64,000 bases of DNA from Seohaeicola sp024304985 (GCF_028802875.1 NZ_JARAMP010000005.1:1-64000), one strand, 5' to 3'. Positions 8,250-16,644 are shown, counted from the first letter of the stretch. The notes: a model not told the origin generated them from the sequence alone. A program made the numbers and translations.

Positions 8250-8374
8250 CGAACAGAAAGACAGACAGTCAGCTCAGATGGCATTCGGAGCCTGACATGA
8301 GGAATCTTCGTTCGCCGATTTCCGCGTCAGACCGGTCGAACCCCTCTCCGAGAGACAACCTCTTGGAGTCTTAC

Positions 8375-8575
8375 ATGCCACATCCGACACTTGCTGAACT
8401 AAACGACGCCATCGCATACGTCGCGGAGATGATCACAGGGCGCCCAGACGGCGACACCTACCTACCCATCTTCGAGCGGCTCGAAGAAGAGATCAAAGCC
8501 CACGCCGCGAAAGAGAGCACTATCGAGAGGGCAAAGCGAATAGCGCGGGAGACGACAGAGCGCGCTGCGGCTTGA
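8375..8575 (+). CDS. Small hypothetical protein, 66 aa
   Basis: Starts at ATG 8375 after a TTGGAG ribosome-binding site; an upstream in-frame ATG at 8297 has no good site. The protein is hydrophilic and mostly helical, with many charged residues in the C-terminal half (ERLEEEIKAHAAKESTIERAK split across the helix). Similar short acidic/basic proteins occur near phage-type integrases in Rhodobacteraceae as far as I recall, but I know no function. Its 3' end overlaps the 3' end of the convergent integrase gene by about 56 bases. Confidence 0.5.
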   Translation: MPHPTLAELNDAIAYVAEMITGRPDGDTYLPIFERLEEEIKAHAAKESTIERAKRIARETTERAAA

Positions 8576-10001
8576 GTTCAATAAGACGGTGATAGTGCAG
8601 TCGCTCTTCAAGTGTCAGACTATCACCGTAAACTTCCCGGCCCCGGATCTTCTTACGGCTATGACCCATCAGTTGAGCGACGTGCTCGTTCTTGACATTC
8701 GCTTTGTCGAGACGCTTGTCGAACGAGTGTCGAAGACCGCCGATCGTGATGCCTTCTGGCAGGATGTCGTTCTCGCGCAGAAATGCGTTTGCGGCGGCGG
8801 AGAAGGTGCCTTTACCTCGGTATCTGGGGAAACCTTCAGGATGACGGCGCATTGCTTCGAGAGCAACGCCGGTCAGCGGTATCAACCGCTTGCTGGCTGC
8901 GTTCTTGATCTCGCGCGCAAATGAACCCTTCTCGCGCTTGATGTCCAAGTGCGGGATCGGAGCATCAAGATGGATTGCGTGCGGCGGGATGTCAGTGATC
9001 TCGGATTGCCGACCACCAGTTTCGATCAGAACGAGAATGATGTCTCGCACCTCATCGTTCGTTCCGTTCAGCGCACCAGGCTGTATGAGCTTCAACAGAA
9101 CATCATGCGGGACTTCGAGCTTCTGACCGTCTTCGTCAAGCCGCGCCATCCCGTCGCCGAGCGTTCTGAACGGAGATGGCGGAATATCAATGACATCGTA
9201 TCCCTGGCTCTTGTGATACTTGTTCCAAAGCAGGTTCAGGTTCTGCAGCTCTTTCTGAGCGCTCTCACCCTTCATATCGCCTTCAAGGACGCGATCTTGC
9301 AGTGCATCGCGCAATGAGACAGCGTCAGCGCGCGTGATCTCAGACAAGATCGGATCCCCGCCCAGGAGTTCCTTGACCTTTGACGCAGGCCGAGTCCAGC
9401 GTGCTTTCCAGACTTTTTGCTGCTTCTCGTTCTTGTCTCGGACTTCGAGCGGAAACCGTTCTGCCATGCCCTCCGCAGCCGACATCAGCGTTTCTTTCGG
9501 ACGCTCATAGCCGCCAATTAGAGCGGCTGCCTCAAGGCTTGTGGGAGCGTCGCCAGCATCTTTCAGAGACTTGATGCGCGACACAATCTCCGCCGATTTG
9601 TCATCCGCGGTCGCGAGTTCCTGGGCAGTGCGGTATGTGAAGCCCCGGGCCGCTGTCATCGCTGCGATGGCCTGATAGTGGCTCATCTTCGTAACAGATT
9701 TCCCGGGCGCAGCAGTTAGCTCGGCCCGGATTTCCGCCGCAGAAAGCTTCTCATCGAGTTCGGCCAGGATCATGCGCTCGACTACGGCCGCCCTCGACTT
9801 TGCTTCACGCTCGTCGCCTGTCTTCAGCGATCGGTGGATCTCTGTCGGCGGCTTGTCATCTGCGGCCCATATCGCGGCATAGCGTGCCGGGATCCGCATC
9901 CGCAGATGGTATGTTCCCTTTCGCTTGTTGAGTCCTGCCACGGTTTCCGCTCCTGATGCAGGATGCAGGATAGCGTGGGGCAGGGCGGTGGGCAACGTCA
10001 T
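8520..10001 (-). CDS. Phage-type tyrosine integrase (DUF6538-like N-terminus)
   Basis: 493 aa. The N-terminus (LNKRKGTYHLRMRIPARY) resembles the arm-binding region found in many proteobacterial prophage integrases. The catalytic domain shows Arg in ETGGRQSEI, box-II GGLRHSFDKRL (Arg and second His kept, but Gly where the first His usually stands), LMGHSRKKIRGREVYG, and the nucleophilic Tyr in that last block. It catalyses integration or excision of the genomic island. Start ATG 10001 overlaps the stop of the upstream 49-aa ORF (ATGA). A truncated second copy of its 5' end lies at 14900-14980, so at least two related elements have been here. Confidence 0.85.
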   Translation of the reverse strand: MTLPTALPHAILHPASGAETVAGLNKRKGTYHLRMRIPARYAAIWAADDKPPTEIHRSLKTGDEREAKSRAAVVERMILAELDEKLSAAEIRAELTAAPGKSVTKMSHYQAIAAMTAARGFTYRTAQELATADDKSAEIVSRIKSLKDAGDAPTSLEAAALIGGYERPKETLMSAAEGMAERFPLEVRDKNEKQQKVWKARWTRPASKVKELLGGDPILSEITRADAVSLRDALQDRVLEGDMKGESAQKELQNLNLLWNKYHKSQGYDVIDIPPSPFRTLGDGMARLDEDGQKLEVPHDVLLKLIQPGALNGTNDEVRDIILVLIETGGRQSEITDIPPHAIHLDAPIPHLDIKREKGSFAREIKNAASKRLIPLTGVALEAMRRHPEGFPRYRGKGTFSAAANAFLRENDILPEGITIGGLRHSFDKRLDKANVKNEHVAQLMGHSRKKIRGREVYGDSLTLEERLHYHRLIELKPQRALSSPALFALPSR

Positions 10002-10147
10002 GGTTGTTCGTCCTGAGGTGCAAGGTCGGCGTCATCAGGCTTCACTGGTGGGACCTGGGCTGCAAAACGCTCGACGACACCGCGCAGCTGTTCGAGCTGC
10101 TCGGTGAGTTCGTCGCGGGTCATTTCGTCGGTGGGTTTCCAGGGCAT
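9998..10147 (-). CDS. 49-aa ORF translationally coupled to the integrase
   Basis: ATG 10147 follows GGGAGG with 10-base spacing. The peptide begins MPWKPTDEMTRDELTEQLEQ and ends QDEQP, and its stop codon overlaps the integrase start as ATGA. It is acidic and predicted helical. No family is recognised. The coupling and the good ribosome-binding site support it as a genuine small gene that sets integrase translation or encodes an accessory factor. It was found by reading upstream of the integrase start. Confidence 0.55.
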   Translation of the reverse strand: MPWKPTDEMTRDELTEQLEQLRGVVERFAAQVPPVKPDDADLAPQDEQP

Positions 10148-10303
10148 GATGTCTGACCTCCCTCAATTAGCTCACAGAAAAACTGTTAGGACTTGGTCAC
10201 CAGCACGATCTGCATACTCTGTAGTCGTCAATCCGAGTTCTGCCGCCATGTATTCGACGAATGGTGTGCTGACTGCGACGGGAGTGGGCTTTGCTGGCTC
10301 TGG

Positions 10304-10900
10304 CTGGCTGCTGTAGTGACCTTCGGCGGCGCCTACGCGGTTCTGGCCTATGTCGCTCAGGAGGCGGTGCAGAACTTCGGCTGGCTCGCTCCGGGCGAGA
10401 TGCTGGACGGTCTGGGTATGGCGGAGACCACCCCGGGCCCGTTGATCATGGTGACACAGTTCGTGGGCTTCATGGGCGCCTTCCGCGAGGCAAGCGGCCT
10501 GTCGCCTCTGATGGCAGCAACGTTTGGTGGGCTTTTGACGACATGGGTGACATTCACGCCTTGCTTCCTGTGGATTTTCCTTGGGGCACCGTTCATCGAG
10601 CGTCTGCGCGACAACGCGGTGCTGAGCGGCGCGTTGACGGCCATCACCGCAGCCGTAGTGGGCGTCATCCTGAACCTTGCCGTCTGGTTCGGGATGCATG
10701 TAATCTTCGATGAAGTGACGACCGTGACAGGTATTGGCCTCAACATCGAGGTGCCTGTGCTGGCTTCTGTCAATCTTCCGGCGCTGGTTTTGGTGCTGGC
10801 GGCGGCGGTCGCGGTGTTTCGTTTCGGGTTCGGCCCAGTGTCCGTTCTTGCCGGATGCGCCGTCACCGGCGTCGCGTTGAGTGCCATGAGTATAGCGTAG
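10304..10900 (+). pseudogene. chrA: Chromate transporter ChrA, 5'-truncated (second half only)
   Basis: In-frame homology begins at about LAAVVTFGGAYAVLAYVAQ and continues through GWLAPGEMLDGLG, AETTPGPLIMVTQFVG and FTPCFLWIFLGAPFIE, with about five hydrophobic segments, to a normal stop. This is the C-terminal half of a long-chain CHR-family transporter. The N-terminal half, about 200 residues with its own FGGP motif, is absent, and the preceding 110 bases in this frame are unrelated. ChrA exports chromate from the cytoplasm; the half protein is probably non-functional. It fits former metal-resistance cargo of the island. Confidence 0.8.
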
Positions 10901-11165
10901 CTTTTCGCTCACAGGTAGCCGCTTTGAACTCAGTAGCTTTGTTTCAATTCGCTATAACTGCCGCGCAGTTGAAGGGTCACGGAGATACTCTTCTGTCGCG
11001 GTTCCTACAGAACCAGTCGTGCTCGCCTGTGAAGAGGGCAGCAATGCTGCCCTCTTCAGCGGTCTCGCCCCGGTCATGGGCGTGCGATTGACTTGGGTTC
11101 GGTAATGCCGGTCAGCTTTTACCGTTTGCAAATTGACAGCACTTTACCCTGACTTTCTTGTGAGC
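10901..11165. other. Intergenic region with a perfect inverted repeat
   Basis: It lies between the chrA remnant and the 3' end of the protease gene. At 11031-11057 there is an 11-bp perfect stem (GAAGAGGGCAG / CTGCCCTCTTC) with loop CAATG. No T-tract follows, so I list it as a terminator-like hairpin. It may separate the convergent transcripts. Confidence 0.4.
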
Positions 11166-12281
11166 TTAGGCGTCCTGTTTCGGCATCGTTCCAACTGTCA
11201 CATTAACAAGCTTTTCAGACCCTTTGCGAAATATCCGAACAGGCACAACCGCTTCAGGATTTGCTGCCGCCACAGCACTGGTGAGATCTCGAAGGTCTGA
11301 AATCTCAGTTTCATTGAAGGACAAGATGATATCTCCCTGCTCCAATCCTGCTGCCTCGGCAGGGCCTTCTGCATTTACCTTTTCAATGATGGCGCCCTTG
11401 GGTTGATCGAAACCAAGCAACTGGGCGATTTCCTCCGGCATGGGTTTAATCTGAACACCAAGCCAGCCGCGGGTGATCATGCCGTCATCTGATAGATCCG
11501 TTACGATACGCTGCACCAACTCAGAAGGCACAGCGAACCCGATACCGACTGACCCGCCGTCCGGCGAGTAGATGGCGGTGTTCATGCCAATGACCTCTCC
11601 CGCGTTATTAAACAGCGGCCCACCCGAATTGCCTCGGTTAATAGCAGCATCCGTTTGGATGTAATCGTCATACGGGCCCGAGTTGATGTTGCGCGACAGA
11701 GCGGAGATGATGCCAGATGTAACTGTGCCGCCTAATCCGAAGGGGTTGCCCACGGCAACGACTTCATCGCCGGCCCGCATCGCGTCAGAATTGCCGAAAA
11801 CAACGAACGGCAGGTTTTCTTCGGTTTTCAGCTGAAGCAACGCGACATCAGTCAAAGGGTCGCTACCGATTACATCCGCATCAAAGGTGCGGCCGTCCGC
11901 CAACTTGACTGACACAGTGTCAGCCCCTTCGACGACATGGTTGTTTGTCACAACCTTACCATCTTCGGAAATAATGAACCCCGATCCGAGACCTTGACGC
12001 GGCGGCTGCGATTGCCCCGGCGGCATCATCTGCTCAAACTGACGTCGAAGCGCGTCAGGAATACCTTGGGGCAATTGGTCAGACAAGTTAATCGGCTGAG
12101 CCTTTGCGGTGACCTCGATAAAGACGACAGCAGGTGCAACTGTCTCTACCAGATCCGCATAGCCTCCGGCCGGCACCGCCAGAGCCGGAGTGACGGTAGC
12201 AAGGTTGACGCCTGTCGCGCTCAGCACGGCAATGAGTGCAGCTGAGCTTACGAAACGGCGGTAAAGGGGGGTGGATGTCAT
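11166..12281 (-). CDS. Periplasmic serine protease, DegP/HtrA (DegS-like, one PDZ)
   Basis: 371 aa from ATG 12281, preceded by GGAGAG at suitable spacing. A Sec signal peptide covers residues 1-34 (hydrophobic core SSAALIAVLSATGV, cleavage after PALA). The trypsin-like triad is His115 (TNNHVVEG), Asp145 (PLTDVALL) and Ser219 (RGNSGGPL). A single PDZ domain occupies about 265-360 (GWLGVQI, AAGLEQGDIILS). DegP proteins have two PDZ domains and DegS has one, so domain count is DegS-like, but the cleavable signal suggests a soluble periplasmic enzyme. It degrades or senses misfolded envelope proteins. It is divergent from a two-component system that probably controls it. Confidence 0.9.
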   Translation of the reverse strand: MTSTPLYRRFVSSAALIAVLSATGVNLATVTPALAVPAGGYADLVETVAPAVVFIEVTAKAQPINLSDQLPQGIPDALRRQFEQMMPPGQSQPPRQGLGSGFIISEDGKVVTNNHVVEGADTVSVKLADGRTFDADVIGSDPLTDVALLQLKTEENLPFVVFGNSDAMRAGDEVVAVGNPFGLGGTVTSGIISALSRNINSGPYDDYIQTDAAINRGNSGGPLFNNAGEVIGMNTAIYSPDGGSVGIGFAVPSELVQRIVTDLSDDGMITRGWLGVQIKPMPEEIAQLLGFDQPKGAIIEKVNAEGPAEAAGLEQGDIILSFNETEISDLRDLTSAVAAANPEAVVPVRIFRKGSEKLVNVTVGTMPKQDA

Positions 12282-12420
12282 CGTTGAACTCTCCATTGTT
12301 TTGTATGCAACGACATCGATATGCGACGCTTGTTTCACACCCACATGTGACCACCTATACAAATATTTTAACATGCCCGAAGGACTTGCTCTTGGACCAA
12401 TGAGTGTTGATCTAAAGACC

Positions 12421-12442
12421 ATGGCATTGAAATGGCATCGAA
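12421..12442 (+). promoter_or_regulatory. Tandem 11-bp direct repeat upstream of the response regulator
   Basis: Two adjacent copies of ATGGCATYGAA (12421-12431 and 12432-12442) end 18 bases before the regulator's ATG, in the divergent degP/regulator region. OmpR-family regulators bind as dimers to tandem direct repeats with about 11-base period, so this is a candidate site for autoregulation and for control of the protease. Confidence 0.4.
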
Positions 12443-12460
12443 TGATGCAGTGGGGATGAG

Positions 12461-13132
12461 ATGAAGCTGCTTGTGGTCGAAGACGATGAAACGACAGGCG
12501 CCTACATCGCGCGTGGCTTGCGCGAAGAAGGGCAGAGCGTTGATTTGGTCGCCGATGGGCGCGAGGCTCTGGTCCAGGCTACAACCCGCAAATACGATGT
12601 GCTCATCATAGACCGTATGTTGCCGGAGATAGACGGAATGACGCTGGTAAAGACCCTCCGCGCAGCGGGCAACTGCACCCCTGTGCTGTTCCTGACCTCC
12701 CTCGGTAGTGTTGAAGATCGGATCAACGGGCTGAACGCAGGTGGTGACGACTATCTTGTGAAGCCCTTTGCCTTTGGCGAATTGTCGGCACGGGTTACGG
12801 CCCTGGCTCGCCGTCCGCCGGCGGTCGAACAGGACACCGTGTTGCGCGCCGGACCGCTTGAGATGGATCTAATCGCTCGCAAGGTGACTCGAGAAGGACA
12901 GGAGATCGACCTTTTGCCGCGCGAGTTCGCCATTCTGGAATTCCTGATCCGACGAAAGGGGCGGGTCCAGACGCGGACCATGCTGCTGGAATCGATCTGG
13001 GATATATCGTTTGATCCGGGCACCAATGTGGTCGAAACTCATATCAGCCGATTGCGTGCAAAAGTAGACAGACCGTTCGACAGCGAAATTATCAAAACAG
13101 TCCGCGGTGCCGGGTATCGGATAGACGCATGA
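12461..13132 (+). CDS. Two-component response regulator, OmpR/PhoB family
   Basis: 223 aa, preceded by GGGGATGAG. The receiver domain (1-120) has the acidic pair in VVEDDE, phospho-acceptor Asp51 (LIIDRMLPEIDG), Thr in LFLTSLGS and Lys in DYLVKPF. The C-terminal winged helix (128-223) has LLPREFAILEFLIRRKGRV and the recognition-helix part TNVVETHISRLRAKV, ending GAGYRIDA. It overlaps the kinase gene by 4 bases (ATGA), so the pair is co-translated. The closest general types are heavy-metal or envelope-stress regulators. The divergent DegP-like protease suggests envelope stress as the output. Confidence 0.92.
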   Translation: MKLLVVEDDETTGAYIARGLREEGQSVDLVADGREALVQATTRKYDVLIIDRMLPEIDGMTLVKTLRAAGNCTPVLFLTSLGSVEDRINGLNAGGDDYLVKPFAFGELSARVTALARRPPAVEQDTVLRAGPLEMDLIARKVTREGQEIDLLPREFAILEFLIRRKGRVQTRTMLLESIWDISFDPGTNVVETHISRLRAKVDRPFDSEIIKTVRGAGYRIDA

Positions 13133-14496
13133 CACTGCCTCGCTTTGTCTTGCTTCGGTCCATGCCACTGCGGTTGGCGAGTGTGTTGGTGCTCGTGTTC
13201 TCTCTCGTGTCGCTCCTGGGGCTATGGGCCAGCTACGTTTATACTCAAGCGTCTTTTGAACAAATCCTGCGTGCCGACCTAACCCAAGACATGGCGGGAT
13301 TTCGTGCTGCTCCTTCAACCTCAGCGCTGGCTGGATTGGTCGAAGCTGAAGCCCAGAGCACGGACCCCGAACGCGTCGTGCTGAGTTACTTCGCACCGAA
13401 TGGTCAGCATTTTGGCAATGCCTTCATTGCGCGAGATGCTGATGGCTACCGGATTATATCTGAGTTGCCTGGCAATCCCGAGATTTCAGGTCGGTATCTC
13501 GCTTTAACGTCAACCCTCCGTGGTGGGCAGCTTACTATTGCGCGCAGTCGGGCCCAAATCGACGCGTTGCGCGACGTTTTCATGAACATCTTGGGTCTCT
13601 CGCTGGTTCCGACTATCTTGATCGCGCTGTCCGGCGGAATTGTGTTGGCTCAACGCGGTGCGCGCCATGTGGATGCTATCAACGGGACTTTAGAACAACT
13701 CACATCAGGGAAACTGCAAGCCCGCGTGGGGCACGTGAAAGATTGGTCGGACGATCTTGCCAGTATTGCGGGCAAGGTCGACAAGATGGCCCGTTCGCAA
13801 GAAGAGACTGTTGAAAGCTTACGGCAAGTATCGTCCGACATCGCGCATGATCTCAAAACCCCGATCCAGCGCGTTGCGGTCCATCTTGAAGAACTGAGTA
13901 AAAGCAATGACCTGACTATTTCTGGCCGCATGCAACTTGATAGTGCACTGCTGGAAATGGATAGGATCGTTTCGATCTTTCACTCGCTGTTGCAGCTTGC
14001 ACAGATCGAAAGCGGCTCTCCACGAGAGCGGTTTGGTGCTGTAGACTTGGGTGCCCTTTGTGAGACGATGTGTGACGTATACGAGCCTTCGGCGGCAGAA
14101 AATGGACAATCACTAATCTGCGTTCTTCCCGACGAGCCTGTTAGACTCGTGATGGGCGATCGAAACCTACTTGGGCAGATCCTTGCGAACCTGATTGAGA
14201 ATTCAATAAATCATACAGGACCTGACATCCAGATCACCGTTGCTTTGTCCCAAACACAGGATCATCTGGAGCTTTCTGTCACCGATTCTGGCCCTGGAAT
14301 TCCCGAAAGCGAAAGGGAAAAGGTTCTGCGCCGGCTCTATCGACTCGACCGCAGCCGCAAAACGCCGGGTAACGGTCTTGGATTGAGCATGGTTGCAAGC
14401 ATTGCGCGGGTGCACGGTGCATTTCTGAAATTGTCTGACGCGGGGCCTGGTCTTCGCGTTGCGATCAGCTTTCCCAGCGCAGCAACACCCCCCTAA
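13129..14496 (+). CDS. Two-component sensor histidine kinase
   Basis: 455 aa. TM1 at about 13-37 and TM2 at about 150-175 flank a periplasmic sensor loop of about 110 residues. A HAMP linker (about 175-228) follows. The dimerisation box SSDIAHDLKTPIQRV carries phospho-acceptor His240. The ATPase domain has the N-box NLIENSINH, G1 DSGPGIP and G2 GNGLGLSMV. It phosphorylates the regulator encoded just upstream. The signal is unknown; the nearby chrA remnant and protease make metal or envelope stress plausible. Confidence 0.92.
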   Translation: MTLPRFVLLRSMPLRLASVLVLVFSLVSLLGLWASYVYTQASFEQILRADLTQDMAGFRAAPSTSALAGLVEAEAQSTDPERVVLSYFAPNGQHFGNAFIARDADGYRIISELPGNPEISGRYLALTSTLRGGQLTIARSRAQIDALRDVFMNILGLSLVPTILIALSGGIVLAQRGARHVDAINGTLEQLTSGKLQARVGHVKDWSDDLASIAGKVDKMARSQEETVESLRQVSSDIAHDLKTPIQRVAVHLEELSKSNDLTISGRMQLDSALLEMDRIVSIFHSLLQLAQIESGSPRERFGAVDLGALCETMCDVYEPSAAENGQSLICVLPDEPVRLVMGDRNLLGQILANLIENSINHTGPDIQITVALSQTQDHLELSVTDSGPGIPESEREKVLRRLYRLDRSRKTPGNGLGLSMVASIARVHGAFLKLSDAGPGLRVAISFPSAATPP

Positions 14497-14673
14497 ACAC
14501 AGAAGGCAAGATTGTGCAAAAGGCTTAAACTGCGACAAGCTTTTTAATTATTTTAGAAAGGCTTACCAGCAGCACAAGTGCTTTCTCGACATCAAAGGGA
14601 AGAGAAAGTCATCTTGTTGGCCACCACGGATGGTGGGCGTGGTGTGCGACCATTCTTCGATGATTATTTTGAT

Positions 14674-14899
14674 TCAGCTGTCAGGTGCGTGCGGAGTAAG
14701 CCTCCGGGGGCGGCCGTCTGAACTTGTGTTCGCTCCGATGGTAATCCTCTTCAATTCGGTTGCGGCTTTCCAATGCCAAGGGAGCAATTCATGCACCCGT
14801 GACATCGGCATGTCCGGCAGACGTGCGAGCACATCGGCCAGCCATGCCTGCGGATCGATGTCATTCATCTTTGCCGTGACGATGATGATATGTGCTTGC
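14674..14899 (-). pseudogene. IS66-family transposase, C-terminal remnant
   Basis: The minus strand encodes AKMNDIDPQAWLADVLARL and SRVHELLPWHW, the conserved C-terminal end of IS66 TnpC transposases (full length about 510 aa). Everything upstream is missing. At about 14899/14900 the sequence switches without a gap to the 5' end of an integrase gene in another frame. A GTAAGCCTCC sequence at about 14696 on the plus strand starts like an IS66 terminal repeat (GTAA...), but I could not find the partner end. Confidence 0.75.
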
Positions 14900-14980
14900 T
14901 CGCTTGTTGAGACTTGCCACGGTTTCCGCTCCTGATGTCGACGGTAGGATAGCGTGGGGCAGGGTGGTCGGCAACGTCAT
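14900..14980 (-). pseudogene. 5' remnant of a second phage-type integrase
   Basis: From ATG 14980 (AGGAGGAG upstream) the minus strand encodes MTLPTTLPHAILPSTSGAE and continues to LNKR. This is nearly the same as the first 30 residues of the integrase at 8520-10001. Homology then breaks at the IS66 remnant. It is a decayed copy from a related element. Its upstream side faces the tRNA-like end at 15163-15195, the usual arrangement of an integrase gene beside its attachment site. Confidence 0.8.
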
Positions 14981-15443
14981 GCACTTCTCCTCCTGGCGAT
15001 CGGCCCGCCCTTTTGTGTGTTTCGCCGATACAGAGTATCTACTCCCCAGCATCAGATATCCAAAAATGCGCTACACAAAACGATACACACATTGCTACAC
15101 ATTGCTTGAGCCGCAGATTTGATAGAGCCATATAAATAAGTGGTTTAGCGCGTATGATGCCCGCGGTTGGATTCCGCCCCCGGGCACCACTTAAAACCCT
15201 GAACATGTCCAGTTTGCCACCTGTGGGTGATGGTCGGTAAGCGCGCTGTGCGGGCGTGCGGGCGTTGCGGAGGTTTGGCGTCGCGTGTGGCCAGAAGGCC
15301 ACCGGATTCCGGTTGTGGCGGGCTGGTTGCGGTCAGGATCGCCGGATCATGAGAAAATGCTTTCGCTTTCCCGGGTATCCGGTTTAATCTGGTGTCGTGT
15401 TTGGTTGTGTTCACGGCTCTGCCGTGCAGATGGGTAAGAGTAT
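14981..15443. other. Non-coding boundary region between island and core chromosome
   Basis: It contains the leader of the integrase remnant, the tRNA-like 3' end at 15163-15195, and then about 250 bases without a credible gene. That last stretch includes a small hairpin at 15287-15302 (GTGGCC agaa GGCCAC) before the outer-membrane-like gene. Short frames here have no supporting features. Confidence 0.45.
15163..15195 (+). repeat. tRNA/tmRNA-like 3' end, candidate attachment-site copy (attR)
   Basis: The sequence has a T-arm-like hairpin, GCGG-TTGGATT-CCGC, followed by CCCCGGGC and ACCA, the layout of a tRNA 3' end (acceptor strand as in tRNA-Leu, or a tmRNA 3' end). No D-arm, anticodon arm or 5' acceptor strand precedes it. 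The T-loop has G in place of the invariant C of TTCGANN. It therefore is not a working tRNA but fits the 3'-end fragment that integrases leave at the far end of an element. The intact gene would be left of the window. Confidence 0.5.
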
Positions 15444-16163
15444 ATGGCACACAGGATTTCATGTATAGCACTGGCCGCGGTTGCGGTGATGGGGGCGGGT
15501 GTGGCCGCCCAGGCGCAGACCGTGGGGACTGCGGGCGTGCCTACGGGCTTTGGGCTGGCAGGCGGCGTTCTGGCGCTTTCCGCGTCGGGGTCTTACGGGC
15601 CAGAGCGCAACCCACCTGCCGATACGACGCGCTATGACGGGTCGGGATCGGTCCTTGTGGGGTTCGGCGATCCGGTCGCCGGGCTGGGCGTGCAGGGTGG
15701 GATCAACCTCACCTCATTCCGCGATTTCGGTGAATCGGGCTATCTGTCGCTGGGCGTGCACAAGATGTTCCAGACCAGCGAGGCGGGGGTGTATTCCGTC
15801 GCGCTGAATGTCAGTCATCTGGAGCCCTGGGGCGATGCCGACCGGCTGGATCCGGGTGTGTCACTGGTCGGCAGCTATCTGACGTCGTTCGGTGAGCGGC
15901 TGGCCATGGTCTCTCTGGGGGCGGCGACCGATACCAACGATGCCCGCGATGTCGAGGCCGTGTTCGGTTTTGGGGTCGGCCTGACCGATACGCTTGGGGT
16001 CAGTCTGGGGCAAGTGGGCGAGCGCACGGTGGTCGGTCTGACCGTCGCGCCGGCGATGCTGGGCGGAAATTCCCTCTCGGTGTCGGTCAATCACAACCAT
16101 GACACCGGGGACAATATGCTTGTGGTCGATCTTGGCCGCGCATTCAGCTTAGGAAGGAAATGA
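15444..16163 (+). CDS. Exported protein, probable small outer-membrane or autotransporter-like beta protein
   Basis: 239 aa. The Sec signal peptide at 1-25 (ISCIALAAVAVMGAGVAAQAQ) predicts cleavage after QAQ. The mature part is rich in Gly, Ser and Val and in alternating hydrophobic/polar strands (GSVLVGFGDPVAGLGVQGG, YSVALNVSHL, LGVSLGQVG, TVVGLTVAP), ending near LVVDLGRAFSLGRK. This suggests beta-strand repeats of a barrel. No named family is recognised. The next gene, also exported, starts 8 bases downstream, so they are likely co-expressed. Confidence 0.6.
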   Translation: MAHRISCIALAAVAVMGAGVAAQAQTVGTAGVPTGFGLAGGVLALSASGSYGPERNPPADTTRYDGSGSVLVGFGDPVAGLGVQGGINLTSFRDFGESGYLSLGVHKMFQTSEAGVYSVALNVSHLEPWGDADRLDPGVSLVGSYLTSFGERLAMVSLGAATDTNDARDVEAVFGFGVGLTDTLGVSLGQVGERTVVGLTVAPAMLGGNSLSVSVNHNHDTGDNMLVVDLGRAFSLGRK

Positions 16164-16171
16164 GGTATTTC

Positions 16172-16405
16172 ATGAAAAACGTTCTCATACTCGCCGCCGC
16201 AACACTTGGCTTTGCGACGGCAGGCCATGCCGGCTCTGATCCTGTCGTGCCGGGTGTGCCTGTGGTCATCACGACCTCAATCACGATCCCAACCGTAACG
16301 AGCGAAGTCGGTGTCCCCATTGGCGGCCGTATACCGGTCTTCTTCGTCGTGACCCCGCCTGTGACGCCGGGCGGCCAGTTCACCTTCCGACTGGTTTCGA
16401 ACTGA
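16172..16405 (+). CDS. Small exported protein, 77 aa, unknown
   Basis: ATG 16172 follows GAGG at good spacing and is preferred to ATG 16160. Signal peptide MKNVLILAAATLGFATAGHA is followed by a Val/Pro/Thr-rich mature part of about 57 residues (VVPGVPVVITTSITIPT) with no Cys. No known family. It is probably co-transcribed with the upstream beta-rich exported protein and may be its partner. Confidence 0.55.
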   Translation: MKNVLILAAATLGFATAGHAGSDPVVPGVPVVITTSITIPTVTSEVGVPIGGRIPVFFVVTPPVTPGGQFTFRLVSN

Positions 16406-16422
16406 ACTTTCTGATGGCGCGT

Positions 16423-16445
16423 GGGACCGGCATGCGGCCGGTCCC
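16423..16445 (+). terminator. Hairpin after the exported-protein pair
   Basis: GGGACCGGC / GCCGGTCCC form a perfect 9-bp stem with a 5-base loop (ATGCG), 18 bases after the stop. No T-tract is present, so it is a terminator-like hairpin only. Confidence 0.45.
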
Positions 16446-16644
16446 CGCTATCTGACTGGCCGCGTTGTCTTGGGCGCGTCCGGCCAATCCGTCCGGGCGG
16501 GACCTCGCCGGACCAACCCTTATTCTGATTTCCCCCATTGGTCACTGCCCACCCACAATCGGGCTTGAAACCATCGCTGGCGATCCGCTGCATGACAAAG
16601 GCAGCGACGCGGGCGTCATCTTCGCTCTTGTCTCGATCCTCGAA

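Noticed and set aside
15163..15195. Complete tRNA or tmRNA gene
   Set aside because: Only the T-arm/acceptor-like 3' part is present, the T-loop lacks the invariant C, and no 5' half pairs with it upstream.
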